NCBI GenBank assembly: GCA_025455765.1
Contig: JALOLX010000110.1
Span: 1-5,987, forward strand
Reading direction: 5' to 3'
DNA from: Flavobacteriales bacterium
GTDB taxonomy: Bacteria; Bacteroidota; Bacteroidia; Flavobacteriales_F; PHOS-HE28
Length of the DNA stretch: 5,987 nucleotides
Made by a program: the position numbers and the translations under genes. This document shows positions 1 through 5,414 of the stretch, piece after piece. Each line of letters starts with the position of its first letter. The first letter of the stretch is position 1. The notes under the pieces were generated by a model. That model was not told the DNA's origin. It worked only from the letters and a program-made list of their open reading frames with translations, and ran no database searches.

Positions 1-545
1 TAGTAGGCGGTGTTCAGTTCCATCCGCTGCATGTCGCTCAGTTGCGATTTGTCGCGGTACATCTCAATGATCGTGGCGAGCGAGCTGTTGGTGCTGGCCA
101 GCTGTTCCTTCAACATGCCGATCTCCGTATCCTTTTCTGCAATGGAGGCCTCCAACCCTTCAATGGTGCGCTCCAGCTCGGACAGGGCCTTGGCATTGCC
201 CTTGGCCTGTTTGCGCAGCTTGTCGATCAACTGCTTGTTCTCGGCCAGCAAGCCATCGATGCTCTGGAGGTCTCCCATGATGCGCTGCTCCATGTCTGCG
301 CTCTGCTCCGCAGCGTCCGCCGGCTCCAGCAGCTGGCCCTGCTTGCTGCGGATGGTGCGCAGGTTCTCGCTGATCCGGTTCATCGTACCGAAGAGGTCAT
401 TGATCATGGAGTCGCGTTCGGCCACTTTGGCCAGAGCGCCCGCATTGTCCTGTTTCAGTTGATCCACCACAGGGTCCACGGTGGGTTCGTTGGAGCATGC
501 GAAAAGGAGGAAGGTGAGGGGCAGGAGCGAAAGAAGGCGCTTCAT
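1..545 (-). CDS. Coiled-coil lipoprotein, N-terminal part (runs off left edge)
   Basis: The reverse strand is open from the ATG at 545 to the left edge, giving 181 residues with no stop. The N-terminus (MKRLLSLLPLTFLLFAC) is a lipoprotein signal: two basic residues, a Leu/Phe-rich core and the lipobox LFAC with lipidated Cys at 17, followed by SNEP. The mature part is almost entirely heptad-rich, charged and probably coiled coil. A stretch around residues 45-60 (DSMINDLFGTMNRISENL) is followed by KQLIDKLRKQ and a long Glu/Leu/Lys helix to about residue 160; the visible sequence ends ELNTAY. From memory this order resembles a widespread Bacteroidota lipoprotein family sometimes labelled Cbp1-like adhesin, but binding to any host protein should not be assumed. 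It is likely anchored to the periplasmic face of a membrane. The C-terminus is missing, so domains beyond the coiled coil are unknown. The plus-strand frames across this region are shadows. Confidence 0.85.
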   Translation of the reverse strand, partial: MKRLLSLLPLTFLLFACSNEPTVDPVVDQLKQDNAGALAKVAERDSMINDLFGTMNRISENLRTIRSKQGQLLEPADAAEQSADMEQRIMGDLQSIDGLLAENKQLIDKLRKQAKGNAKALSELERTIEGLEASIAEKDTEIGMLKEQLASTNSSLATIIEMYRDKSQLSDMQRMELNTAY

Positions 546-950
546 GGTAGATGGCTCGGTGGTAAGAAGAACGTGCGGCAGACCCGGTGGAGTATCCGCA
601 CCTGATCTTGGGCCGAAAGTTAGATCCGCGTTCCTTCCCCTGGACGAACAGCACACATCCGATCCACCAAGGAGGAGGGGTAAGGGTGGCGCTCTGCATG
701 ACCTCGCTTTGGCACCATCCTTGAAGTCGCCCGGGTTGAACGCTCGTAAGGCTCCATGATCGATCGCCCTTCGTTCCAGCCCACTGAACGGCGCGAGCAG
801 CTCGGTCCCGTCCCGCTGTACGATGACCCTTGCCACGTCCGTTCGTTATTCAATGAAGTGTGCTGGAACCCAACATTTTCGGTGATCCTACGTAGAATAG
901 GCACGGTGTGCCGTGAACTACGGTGCTGGCCGCTGCCTTTCAATACGACC
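546..950. other. 405-base intergenic region with no convincing gene
   Basis: This gap separates two divergent envelope-protein genes. Open frames exist here on both strands, but their translations are Arg/Pro/Ser-rich with no recognisable domain and no conserved-looking start. The frame of the downstream secreted protein stays open up to an ATG at 756, but the signal peptide fixes the real start at 951. Visible structure is limited to a CTACGTAG palindrome at 888-895 and a small hairpin, CACGG-TGTG-CCGTG, at 902-915, 35 bases before the 951 ATG. No tRNA cloverleaf, long repeat or clear TAnnTTTG box for the rightward gene was seen. A small RNA or leader element cannot be excluded by eye. Confidence 0.5.
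615..622 (-). promoter_or_regulatory. Possible -7 box of the lipoprotein gene
   Basis: The minus strand reads TAACTTTC, one mismatch from the Bacteroidota -7 consensus TAnnTTTG. It lies about 70 bases before the lipoprotein ATG. No clear TTG is seen at the -33 distance; the nearest is a TTC 23 bases upstream. This is therefore a weak candidate, listed because it is the best match in the leader. Confidence 0.3.
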
Positions 951-1640
951 ATGCGCCTGCGCTCTCCTGTATTCCTGCTGTTCGCGTTCCTGTGTATGGC
1001 ACGGGTACATGCCCAGCGCGATAGCAGCCTCACGCGCGAGTTCGCCCGCATGAGCGCCAAGGAGCGTGCACGGGTGGCGCGTGAAGAGGAGGCTGCCGCC
1101 CAGCAGGATGCCATGTTCCAGCAACTCATGCGTGAAGGAGAGGAGCATTTTCAGTCCGGTCGCTACAACGACGCGCTCTCCAGCTTTCGGCAGGCACGCT
1201 CGTTGCGCCCATTGAACGTGTACCCGAAGGTGAAGATCCAGGACCTGGAAGCACTGATCGCACGTCAAGCAGAAGTGCCCGTTGCGCCGACCGAGGCCCC
1301 GAAGGAGATCCCTTCCCCCCCCTTACCACCGCCGTCCCCGCCGCCCGCTGCCAGTGCTGTGGAACCTCCTGTAACGGTCCCCCCCAAGGAGCCTGCCCCA
1401 CGACCGGAAAAGAAGCCCAGTCCCGCTCCGGTGCGCCATGATACGGCCATCACCACGCCCACCGAGGGCATACGCACATTCCGCGAAGGACGCGCCGTGG
1501 TGGAGGAGCGCACCGTCCAGGAGGGCGAACGCCTGGTGGTATGGCGCAAGGTGGTGCACCCATGGGGCGAAGTGGTGCATTTCCGCGACAACGAGGCCGT
1601 ACCCGCCCGCATGTGGCAGCAGCGGTTCGGCGGGAACTAG
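951..1640 (+). CDS. Secreted protein with one TPR-like hairpin, Pro-rich linker and C-terminal WG-type domain
   Basis: This 229-residue protein is probably periplasmic. The start at 951 is chosen because it places a textbook signal peptide at the N-terminus (MRLRSPVFLLFAFLCMARVHA, cleavage after VHA at about residue 21). The 65 in-frame codons upstream read as non-protein. Residues 25-55 are a charged helix. Residues 56-100 form one TPR-like helix pair (EHFQSGRYNDALSSFRQARSLRP), which in the TPR family serves as a protein-binding scaffold. Residues 108-165 are an extended Pro/Ala/Glu linker. Residues 170-229 form a compact basic and aromatic domain (GIRTFREGR, VVWRKVVHPWGEVVHF, ARMWQQRF). From memory this resembles a C-terminal module on Bacteroidota TPR and envelope proteins with a conserved K-V-x-H-x-W-G core. 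The gene is convergent with siaC and overlaps it by four bases. The partner and exact role are unknown. Confidence 0.8.
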   Translation: MRLRSPVFLLFAFLCMARVHAQRDSSLTREFARMSAKERARVAREEEAAAQQDAMFQQLMREGEEHFQSGRYNDALSSFRQARSLRPLNVYPKVKIQDLEALIARQAEVPVAPTEAPKEIPSPPLPPPSPPPAASAVEPPVTVPPKEPAPRPEKKPSPAPVRHDTAITTPTEGIRTFREGRAVVEERTVQEGERLVVWRKVVHPWGEVVHFRDNEAVPARMWQQRFGGN

Positions 1641-2020
1641 GAAGACAGTGCCACCAGCTTCACAGGCAGCTCCAACAACGACCGGAAGTCCTCGCCGGCT
1701 TCGACCATGTCGGCATCGTTGCGGGCATGCACCCACTCCATCCGCACCGTGCTTGCGCCGCTGGCATGCAGGTCTTCCCACTGGCGAAAGAGGTCCAGCA
1801 GGTACTTGGCCGAAGTGGAGTTGAAGTAACTCAAGTGTACGCGCACCACACTGGTCGGTCGCGGGGCACGTGCATATTCCTCCAGCACGCTGTGCAGCGG
1901 GGTGAAGAAGCGATCGGCGTTCTCCGGGATGGAGCGCCCGCTGATCTCCATCAGGCCCAGCTCTGGGTCGAGCACGATGGCCGGCGTATGATCGGTGGCG
2001 GGCAGCTCGAAGCGTTGCAT
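1637..2020 (-). CDS. siaC: SiaC-family regulatory phosphoprotein (DUF1987)
   Basis: This 127-residue protein matches the full length of the SiaC/DUF1987 family. Recognisable motifs are LDPELGLMEISGRSIPENA at 17-35 (the family's FDP-x-x-G...GRSIPENA hallmark), FFTPLHSVLEEY at 38-49, LSYFNSTSAKYLLDL at 63-77 and DADMVEAGEDF at 102-112. In Pseudomonas aeruginosa, SiaC is phosphorylated on a Thr by the kinase SiaB and dephosphorylated by the PP2C phosphatase SiaA; the unphosphorylated form activates the diguanylate cyclase SiaD and controls aggregation. Here the equivalent acceptor lies in NSTS (Ser68/Thr69), so phosphorylation is plausible but may fall on Ser. No kinase, phosphatase or cyclase gene is in the window, so partners must lie elsewhere or differ. 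The gene is divergent from usp with a strong promoter and an extremely short leader. Its stop codon overlaps that of the convergent TPR-protein gene. The family call is firm; a c-di-GMP role here is inference. Confidence 0.9.
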   Translation of the reverse strand: MQRFELPATDHTPAIVLDPELGLMEISGRSIPENADRFFTPLHSVLEEYARAPRPTSVVRVHLSYFNSTSAKYLLDLFRQWEDLHASGASTVRMEWVHARNDADMVEAGEDFRSLLELPVKLVALSS

Positions 2021-2027
2021 GAGAGGC

Positions 2028-2057
2028 CAAATGTAGCGGAGTCAGGCGGGTGGCAAA
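2028..2057 (-). promoter_or_regulatory. siaC promoter (TTTG-N18-TACATTTG)
   Basis: On the minus strand TTTG (2057-2054) is followed after 18 bases by TACATTTG (2035-2028), an exact match to the Bacteroidota consensus TAnnTTTG with the expected -33 element. The -7 box ends only seven bases before the siaC ATG at 2020, so the transcript should have almost no 5' leader. Confidence 0.75.
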
Positions 2058-2062
2058 GGTCA

Positions 2063-2094
2063 TTTGCGAAGAAGCGCACGTGCTGGTATCTTGG
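2063..2094 (+). promoter_or_regulatory. usp promoter (TTTG-N20-TATCTTGG)
   Basis: TTTG (2063-2066) is followed after 20 bases by TATCTTGG (2087-2094), one mismatch from TAnnTTTG. It would give a leader of about 30 bases before the usp ATG at 2129. The -33 element lies only five bases from that of the divergent siaC promoter, so the two are back to back. Confidence 0.6.
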
Positions 2095-2128
2095 TCCTCA
2101 CCAGACACCATAGCGCAGCTTCCGCATC

Positions 2129-2929
2129 ATGAGCATCCGCACCATCATCGTTCCGTACGATTTCTCCGATTGTGCCACCGATGCCTTGCGCGTGGCGGGT
2201 GACCTTGCCCATCGCACGGGGGCCGTGATCGATGTGGTGCATGCCTACGAGGAGACGAGCCATTCGCACACCGAGAACCACCAGCTACGCGAGGAGTTGG
2301 AGGCCCGCCTGGCAAGGGTTCCTGAGCTGCCCTTCCTGAAAGGCGTGGAACTGCGGAAGTTCATGCTGCGTCAGCTTACGGTCACGGAGATCTTTAAGAA
2401 CGAGCGTTTGGCCAGCGCCGACCTGATCGTGATGGGGACCCACGGGGCCAGCGGCATGAAGGGGATCGTCGGCAGCAACACCCAGCGGATCGTGCGGCAG
2501 GCCCCCATGCCTGTGCTGGTCATCAAGCATCATGTGGAGCAGTTCGAGCTCGAGAACGTGGTGTTCGCCTCCAACTTCAGTGCGCAGGACGTGGAGAAGT
2601 TCGAAGCCTTCAGGCCCCTGTTGGAGCTGTTCGACCCCAAGGTGCACCTGCTGAAGGTGAACACCCCACGCTCCTTTGAACGCAGCGAGGACAGCCACCG
2701 GGCCATTGCAGCCTTCCTACAGCGGCACGAGCTGCGCCGCTACACCGCCACCATCTACAATGACCTGAGCATTGAGGAGGGCATTCTCAACTTCGCGCAG
2801 AGCATCGATGCCGATCTGATCGCCATGGCCACCCACGGCCGCACCGGGTTCTTCCACGTGGTGAACGGAAGCCTTACGGAGGATATCGTGAACCACACCC
2901 CGCTGCCCGTGCTCAGCGTGAAGCTTTGA
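2129..2929 (+). CDS. Universal stress protein with two UspA domains
   Basis: This is a 266-residue cytoplasmic protein of two tandem UspA folds, the usual size for the double-domain Usp of Bacteroidota. Domain 1 (about 1-133) begins with the beta strand and Asp motif TIIVPYDFSDCATDAL and ends with the nucleotide-loop region MGTHGASGMKGIVGSNTQRI and PVLVIK. Domain 2 (about 140-266) has VVFASNFS at its start and MATHGRTGFFHVVNGSLTEDI near its end. ATP-binding Usp proteins carry G-x2-G-x9-G-(S/T). Domain 1 has G103-x2-G106-x8-G115-S116, one residue short. Domain 2 has A234-x2-G237-x9-G247-S248, with the first Gly replaced by Ala. Nucleotide binding is thus likely but variant. Such proteins are typically induced by starvation, redox or other stress; the target here is unknown. 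The gene has its own promoter, divergent from siaC, and lies 44 bases before the DUF1883 gene. The start codon is supported by the domain beginning immediately after it. Confidence 0.95.
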   Translation: MSIRTIIVPYDFSDCATDALRVAGDLAHRTGAVIDVVHAYEETSHSHTENHQLREELEARLARVPELPFLKGVELRKFMLRQLTVTEIFKNERLASADLIVMGTHGASGMKGIVGSNTQRIVRQAPMPVLVIKHHVEQFELENVVFASNFSAQDVEKFEAFRPLLELFDPKVHLLKVNTPRSFERSEDSHRAIAAFLQRHELRRYTATIYNDLSIEEGILNFAQSIDADLIAMATHGRTGFFHVVNGSLTEDIVNHTPLPVLSVKL

Positions 2930-2954
2930 ACGGACCCCGCAGCGTGTATCTTTA
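2925..2954 (+). promoter_or_regulatory. Promoter of the DUF1883 gene (TTTG-N18-TATCTTTA)
   Basis: TTTG (2925-2928) overlaps the usp stop codon. It is followed after 18 bases by TATCTTTA (2947-2954), one mismatch from TAnnTTTG. A transcript would start about 15 bases before the ATG at 2974. Read-through from usp is also possible, since I see no terminator in the 44-base gap. Confidence 0.6.
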
Positions 2955-2973
2955 CGCAAACTTGTGAACCCGC

Positions 2974-3327
2974 ATGAAGTTCCTGCACAAGACCTACGAT
3001 GCCAAGAAGAAGGAGATCATCGAGGTGGAGATCGACCAGCCGACCAAGGTGAAATTCCTGACCGCCAAGGAGTACAAGGCATACACCCAAGGGCGCACAC
3101 ACACCTACTTCGGCGGGTTGTACGAAGAGTCCCCGGTGCGCTTCGTGGTGCCTTACGACGCCCATTGGAACGTGGTGGTGGAAAAAGGCACCACCCGCGA
3201 CCCCCTGGCCGTTAACGCCTCCTGTCGACTGACCATGCCCAACAGCACGGTCCGTTCCTCCATCGCTGTGGATGCGCCCGCTCATGTGCGCGAACTGGAC
3301 ATGGCGGAGGAACAGAGCGAGGGATGA
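2974..3327 (+). CDS. DUF1883 domain protein
   Basis: This 117-residue soluble protein has no signal peptide. Residues 1-85 carry the DUF1883 pattern as I recall it: start MKFLHKTYD, a basic and acidic stretch KKKEIIEVEI, KVKFLTAKEYKAYTQGR at 25-41, the aromatic/Gly core HTYFGGLYEESPVRF at 43-57, and the W-containing strand VPYDAHWNVVVEKG at 59-72. Residues 86-117 are a polar tail outside the domain. In other bacteria and archaea DUF1883 is found alone or fused to TIR-like domains; its biochemical function is unknown, and no TIR domain is present here. The start at 2974 is favoured over an out-of-frame ATG at 2964 because the family begins MKF. The gene lies between usp and a two-TM protein gene 31 bases downstream, suggesting co-expression. 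There is no clear Shine-Dalgarno, as expected for the phylum. Confidence 0.85.
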   Translation: MKFLHKTYDAKKKEIIEVEIDQPTKVKFLTAKEYKAYTQGRTHTYFGGLYEESPVRFVVPYDAHWNVVVEKGTTRDPLAVNASCRLTMPNSTVRSSIAVDAPAHVRELDMAEEQSEG

Positions 3328-3358
3328 ACCGATCCGCCACTTTCGGCGTTGTTACCAC

Positions 3359-4051
3359 ATGGCCACGCATCTTGAACGTCAACGCTTGGAACGCATCCTC
3401 CTCGGCCAGCACAAGCTGGTGGATGAGGTGTACGAACTGTTGGAGCAGGAGCAGAAGCACGACGATGTCATTCGCGCCGTAGTGCTGAGTTCCCGCGGAA
3501 AGGAAGGTCCCGTGTGGGAGCACCCACCGGAGCATCGGGTGTATTCTGAAGAGAGCATTCGCGCATTGTGCGTGAAGTACCGCCTCCGGTTCCTGGAGGG
3601 GGCCTTGTTCAAAGGTGCCATCCCGGACCAAGCCGTGTACGCCATCCGTCAACTGGAACGGCGACTGGGCGAGCCCCTGCACGCCTTCCGGATCATGGCG
3701 CCCAGCGCACGCTTCAAGTTGTGCGACAGCGAGGCCGATCCCTTGCTTTTCCTGGCGCTTGCCGATGGTCGCTACCTGCTCGTGCACAAATGGGGCAACG
3801 ACCTCTCGCCCTGGCGCGCCCTCCTGGGCTGGCCGGTGCGCAATGCGGTGAACCTGGGCACCACGGTGCTGATGCTTGCGGCCCTGTTGGCCGTGTTCGC
3901 CCCGGATGCCTGGCTTGGCGGCTGGCATACCAACCGCTTCATCGTCTTCGTATGGACGAGCCTCGTGCTCACCAGCTTCACCGTGTTCGGTTGGTTCGCC
4001 TTCTTCGGGCAGTTCAGCACCGACAACTGGAACAGCCGCTATTTCAACTGA
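3359..4051 (+). CDS. Uncharacterised protein with a soluble N-terminal region and two C-terminal TM helices
   Basis: This 230-residue protein has no named domain that I can assign. Residues 1-35 are an amphipathic, probably coiled helix (LERILLGQHKLVDEVYELLEQE). Residues 36-150 look like a mixed alpha/beta cytoplasmic region (IRAVVLSS; IRALCVKYRLRFLEGALFKG at 68-86; HAFRIMAPSARFKL at 108-121; LFLALADGRYLLVHKWGNDLS at 130-150). Two hydrophobic segments at about 162-181 and 194-217 should be membrane helices, and the protein ends NWNSRYFN. From memory a similar ending, with HKWGNDL before the helices, occurs in other uncharacterised Bacteroidota membrane proteins, so this is probably a conserved family rather than an orphan. 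The ATG at 3359 is preferred; the in-frame ATG at 3272 would overlap the DUF1883 gene and adds a poor Arg-rich extension. The gene probably shares a transcript with the DUF1883 gene 31 bases upstream and ends before a strong hairpin. Confidence 0.8.
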   Translation: MATHLERQRLERILLGQHKLVDEVYELLEQEQKHDDVIRAVVLSSRGKEGPVWEHPPEHRVYSEESIRALCVKYRLRFLEGALFKGAIPDQAVYAIRQLERRLGEPLHAFRIMAPSARFKLCDSEADPLLFLALADGRYLLVHKWGNDLSPWRALLGWPVRNAVNLGTTVLMLAALLAVFAPDAWLGGWHTNRFIVFVWTSLVLTSFTVFGWFAFFGQFSTDNWNSRYFN

Positions 4052-4076
4052 CCACGTCCGGCCCGAACAACAATGG

Positions 4077-4101
4077 GGAAGGGGGCTTTGGGCCCCCTTC
4101 C
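4077..4101. terminator. GC-rich hairpin between convergent genes, likely bidirectional terminator
   Basis: A perfect 10-bp stem, GGAAGGGGGC (4077-4086) with GCCCCCTTCC (4092-4101), closes a five-base loop. It sits 26 bases after the two-TM gene and 21 bases after the hsp20 stop on the other strand. The U-tract is weak on both sides (TGCTTTCC rightward, CCATTGTTGTT leftward). Position and symmetry support a shared terminator, possibly of limited efficiency. Confidence 0.75.
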
Positions 4102-4121
4102 TGCTTTCCGTATGATCGTGC

Positions 4122-4565
4122 TCAGTTGATGCCGATCTCGCGCACCTTGGGCTTGGCCGGTGCCACCTTCGGAAGGTGTACGGTCAACACACCGTTGGCG
4201 TAACTGGCCTGCAGGTCCTCACTGTTCACCAGCTCGGGCAGGCGGAAGCTGCGGCTGAAGCTGTTCAGCAAGAACTCGCGACGGGTGTAGCGCTCGTTCT
4301 GGGTGTTCTGCTCCTGCTTCTTCTCCGCGCTGATGGTCAGAACATCGTTCTCCACCTGTAGCTTCAGGTCCTCCTTGGTGTAGCCGGGGGCAAGCACGTG
4401 CAGCTCGAAGCGGTCGTCGCGCTCCACGATGTTGACGCTGGGCACGCTGCGGCGCAGTTCGTCATGGCCGATCATCTGGGCGATGTCGCGGCCGAAGAAT
4501 TCGTTCACCAGTTCATTGAAGGGGCTGACGAACGAGGGGCGGGGGGTGATCTTGGCGAGTGTCAT
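4122..4565 (-). CDS. Small heat shock protein, Hsp20/alpha-crystallin family
   Basis: This 147-residue ATP-independent holdase chaperone should bind unfolding proteins in the cytoplasm as large oligomers. The N-terminal arm contains SPFNELVNEFFGRD (14-27). The alpha-crystallin domain runs from about 42 to 133: VPSVNIVERDDRFELHVLAPG (41-61), KEDLKLQVENDVLTISAEKK (64-83), the FSRSFRLPE strand (103-111) and the hallmark ANGVLTVHLPK (123-133). The C-terminal tail ends REIGIN, whose I-G-I matches the I-x-I motif that docks neighbouring dimers. The start MTLAKITPRP at 4565 matches the usual Bacteroidota Hsp20 beginning. An in-frame ATG at 4583 (adding MKHPSI) is possible; one at 4634 would run through the control region and is unlikely. 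The gene is transcribed away from the TonB-like gene's 3' end, with an AT-rich upstream region carrying two dyads. Confidence 0.95.
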   Translation of the reverse strand: MTLAKITPRPSFVSPFNELVNEFFGRDIAQMIGHDELRRSVPSVNIVERDDRFELHVLAPGYTKEDLKLQVENDVLTISAEKKQEQNTQNERYTRREFLLNSFSRSFRLPELVNSEDLQASYANGVLTVHLPKVAPAKPKVREIGIN

Positions 4566-4624
4566 GATCGATGGGTGTTTCATGGTTGTGTACCCCCATC
4601 TTCCAATGAAATGCCGATCCAGAA

Positions 4625-4671
4625 TTAATGCCAAAAAGGCATTAAGGTGAAAATAAATGAGCCAAAATGGC
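4625..4671. promoter_or_regulatory. Paired dyads upstream of hsp20, candidate operator
   Basis: Two nearly identical 11-base dyads, GCCAAAAAGGC (4630-4640) and GCCAAAATGGC (4661-4671), have centres 31 bases apart, about three helical turns. The first extends to a perfect 8-bp inverted repeat, TTAATGCC-AAAAA-GGCATTAA (4625-4645). On the minus strand, a TTG in the distal dyad and a TA in the proximal dyad are 18 bases apart, the usual promoter spacing, although the -7 match (TAATGCCT) is poor; TAATTCTG at 4627-4620 is a better -7 match. This fits repressor or activator binding over the hsp20 promoter. It does not match CIRCE (TTAGCACTC-N9-GAGTGCTAA). A weak terminator for the TonB-like gene is the alternative reading. 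Confidence 0.5.
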
Positions 4672-4673
4672 GT

Positions 4674-5402
4674 CTATTGACGCAGGAACAGAAAGTAGAC
4701 CGTGCCTTTTTGCGGGTCCGCCGCTTGGGCATTGGTATCGAACCGCGCCCGGCGGGCCGAGCTGAGCGCGTGTTCCAACATGCAAGCGTTCACCGTGGTG
4801 GTCTCTGACGGTTTGATCTCGGCCTTTTGCACGCGCCCATCACGTCCCACGTGTACCGCAACGGCCACACGCCCCTCTTCCTTGCAGAGGTAGCCCGGCA
4901 CATCATCCGCGCGCACGCGCCCCTTGAGGTCGTGCCATACGGTGGTGGCGCCCTCCACTTTCACTGGCTCGGCGGCCTTGTCCATGTACAGTTCCTTGTT
5001 CCACTTGGAGGGGTCCAGCTGTGGCATCTCCACATCTTCACCACGTTCGGTCCGCTCCTTCGCCAGGCGATCGAACTCCTCTTGTTCCATCGCGCGCAGT
5101 TCCTCCTCCACGCGCTCCTGCAGCTTGGCTTGGGAGAAGTTGGGGCGCAGTGCCGCGGTGATGTTGCTGGTCAGGTTGGTCACCTGTTGGGGCGTACCAT
5201 CCGTTGTGGGCGCCTCGGTCATCAATTGCTCCAGCTCCTCCTCGCTCAGCACCTCGATGCGCATGTCGCTGATCTCCTCCTCCGTGGGCGTTTCGCGCAG
5301 GGTCCAGAGCGTGAACGCGAAGAGCGCAAAGCTGTGCAGGGCCAGGGTGCCGATCACCCCCACCTTGTGTTCCTCGAACCAGTCCAGTAGCCTGTACAGC
5401 AT
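4674..5402 (-). CDS. TonB-like envelope protein, single N-terminal TM and C-terminal TonB-type domain
   Basis: This 242-residue protein probably spans the inner membrane once. Residues 1-13 are charged and cytoplasmic (LLDWFEEHK), and residues 14-35 form the TM helix (VGVIGTLALHSFALFAFTLWTL). Residues 36-60 are acidic. Residues 92-125 are a Glu/Arg-rich probable coiled coil (KLQERVEEELRAMEQEEFDRL) rather than the long Pro-rich spacer of classical TonB. Residues 160-242 resemble the TonB C-terminal fold common in Bacteroidota: GYLCKEEGRVAVAVHVGRDGRVQKAEI, then NACMLEHALSSARRARF, then KGTVYFLFLRQ. Cys173 and Cys207 sit where paired Cys often occur in this group and could form a disulfide. Classical TonB transmits proton-motive force from ExbBD to outer-membrane receptors; without ExbBD or a receptor nearby, that role is inference. 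The start at 5402 lies 12 bases after the rsmF-like stop, so the two may be cotranscribed, though a promoter-like box lies within the 3' end of that gene. Confidence 0.8.
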   Translation of the reverse strand: MLYRLLDWFEEHKVGVIGTLALHSFALFAFTLWTLRETPTEEEISDMRIEVLSEEELEQLMTEAPTTDGTPQQVTNLTSNITAALRPNFSQAKLQERVEEELRAMEQEEFDRLAKERTERGEDVEMPQLDPSKWNKELYMDKAAEPVKVEGATTVWHDLKGRVRADDVPGYLCKEEGRVAVAVHVGRDGRVQKAEIKPSETTTVNACMLEHALSSARRARFDTNAQAADPQKGTVYFLFLRQ

Positions 5403-5414
5403 CGGTCAGGAGCG

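Noticed and set aside
10..605. Long plus-strand open frames opposite the lipoprotein
   Set aside because: They are Ser/Leu- or Gln/Leu-rich antisense shadows. The minus strand has a lipoprotein signal and a coherent coiled coil.
756..950. Upstream extension of the secreted TPR protein to an ATG at 756
   Set aside because: The translation is Arg/Pro/Cys-rich without family character and would bury the signal peptide that starts at 951.
1323..2111. 262-residue minus-strand open frame across the TPR-protein and siaC genes
   Set aside because: It is a frame shadow of a GC-rich region; siaC in another minus-strand frame carries complete family motifs.
3272..3358. Earlier in-frame start for the two-TM protein
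   Set aside because: It would overlap the DUF1883 gene and adds an Arg/Trp-rich stretch unlike a protein N-terminus; the ATG at 3359 is better placed.
4625..4645. Classic rho-independent terminator for the TonB-like gene
   Set aside because: The stem is AT-rich, the T-run is in the loop, and no T-tract follows on the minus strand. The repeated partner dyad fits an operator better, though termination is not excluded.
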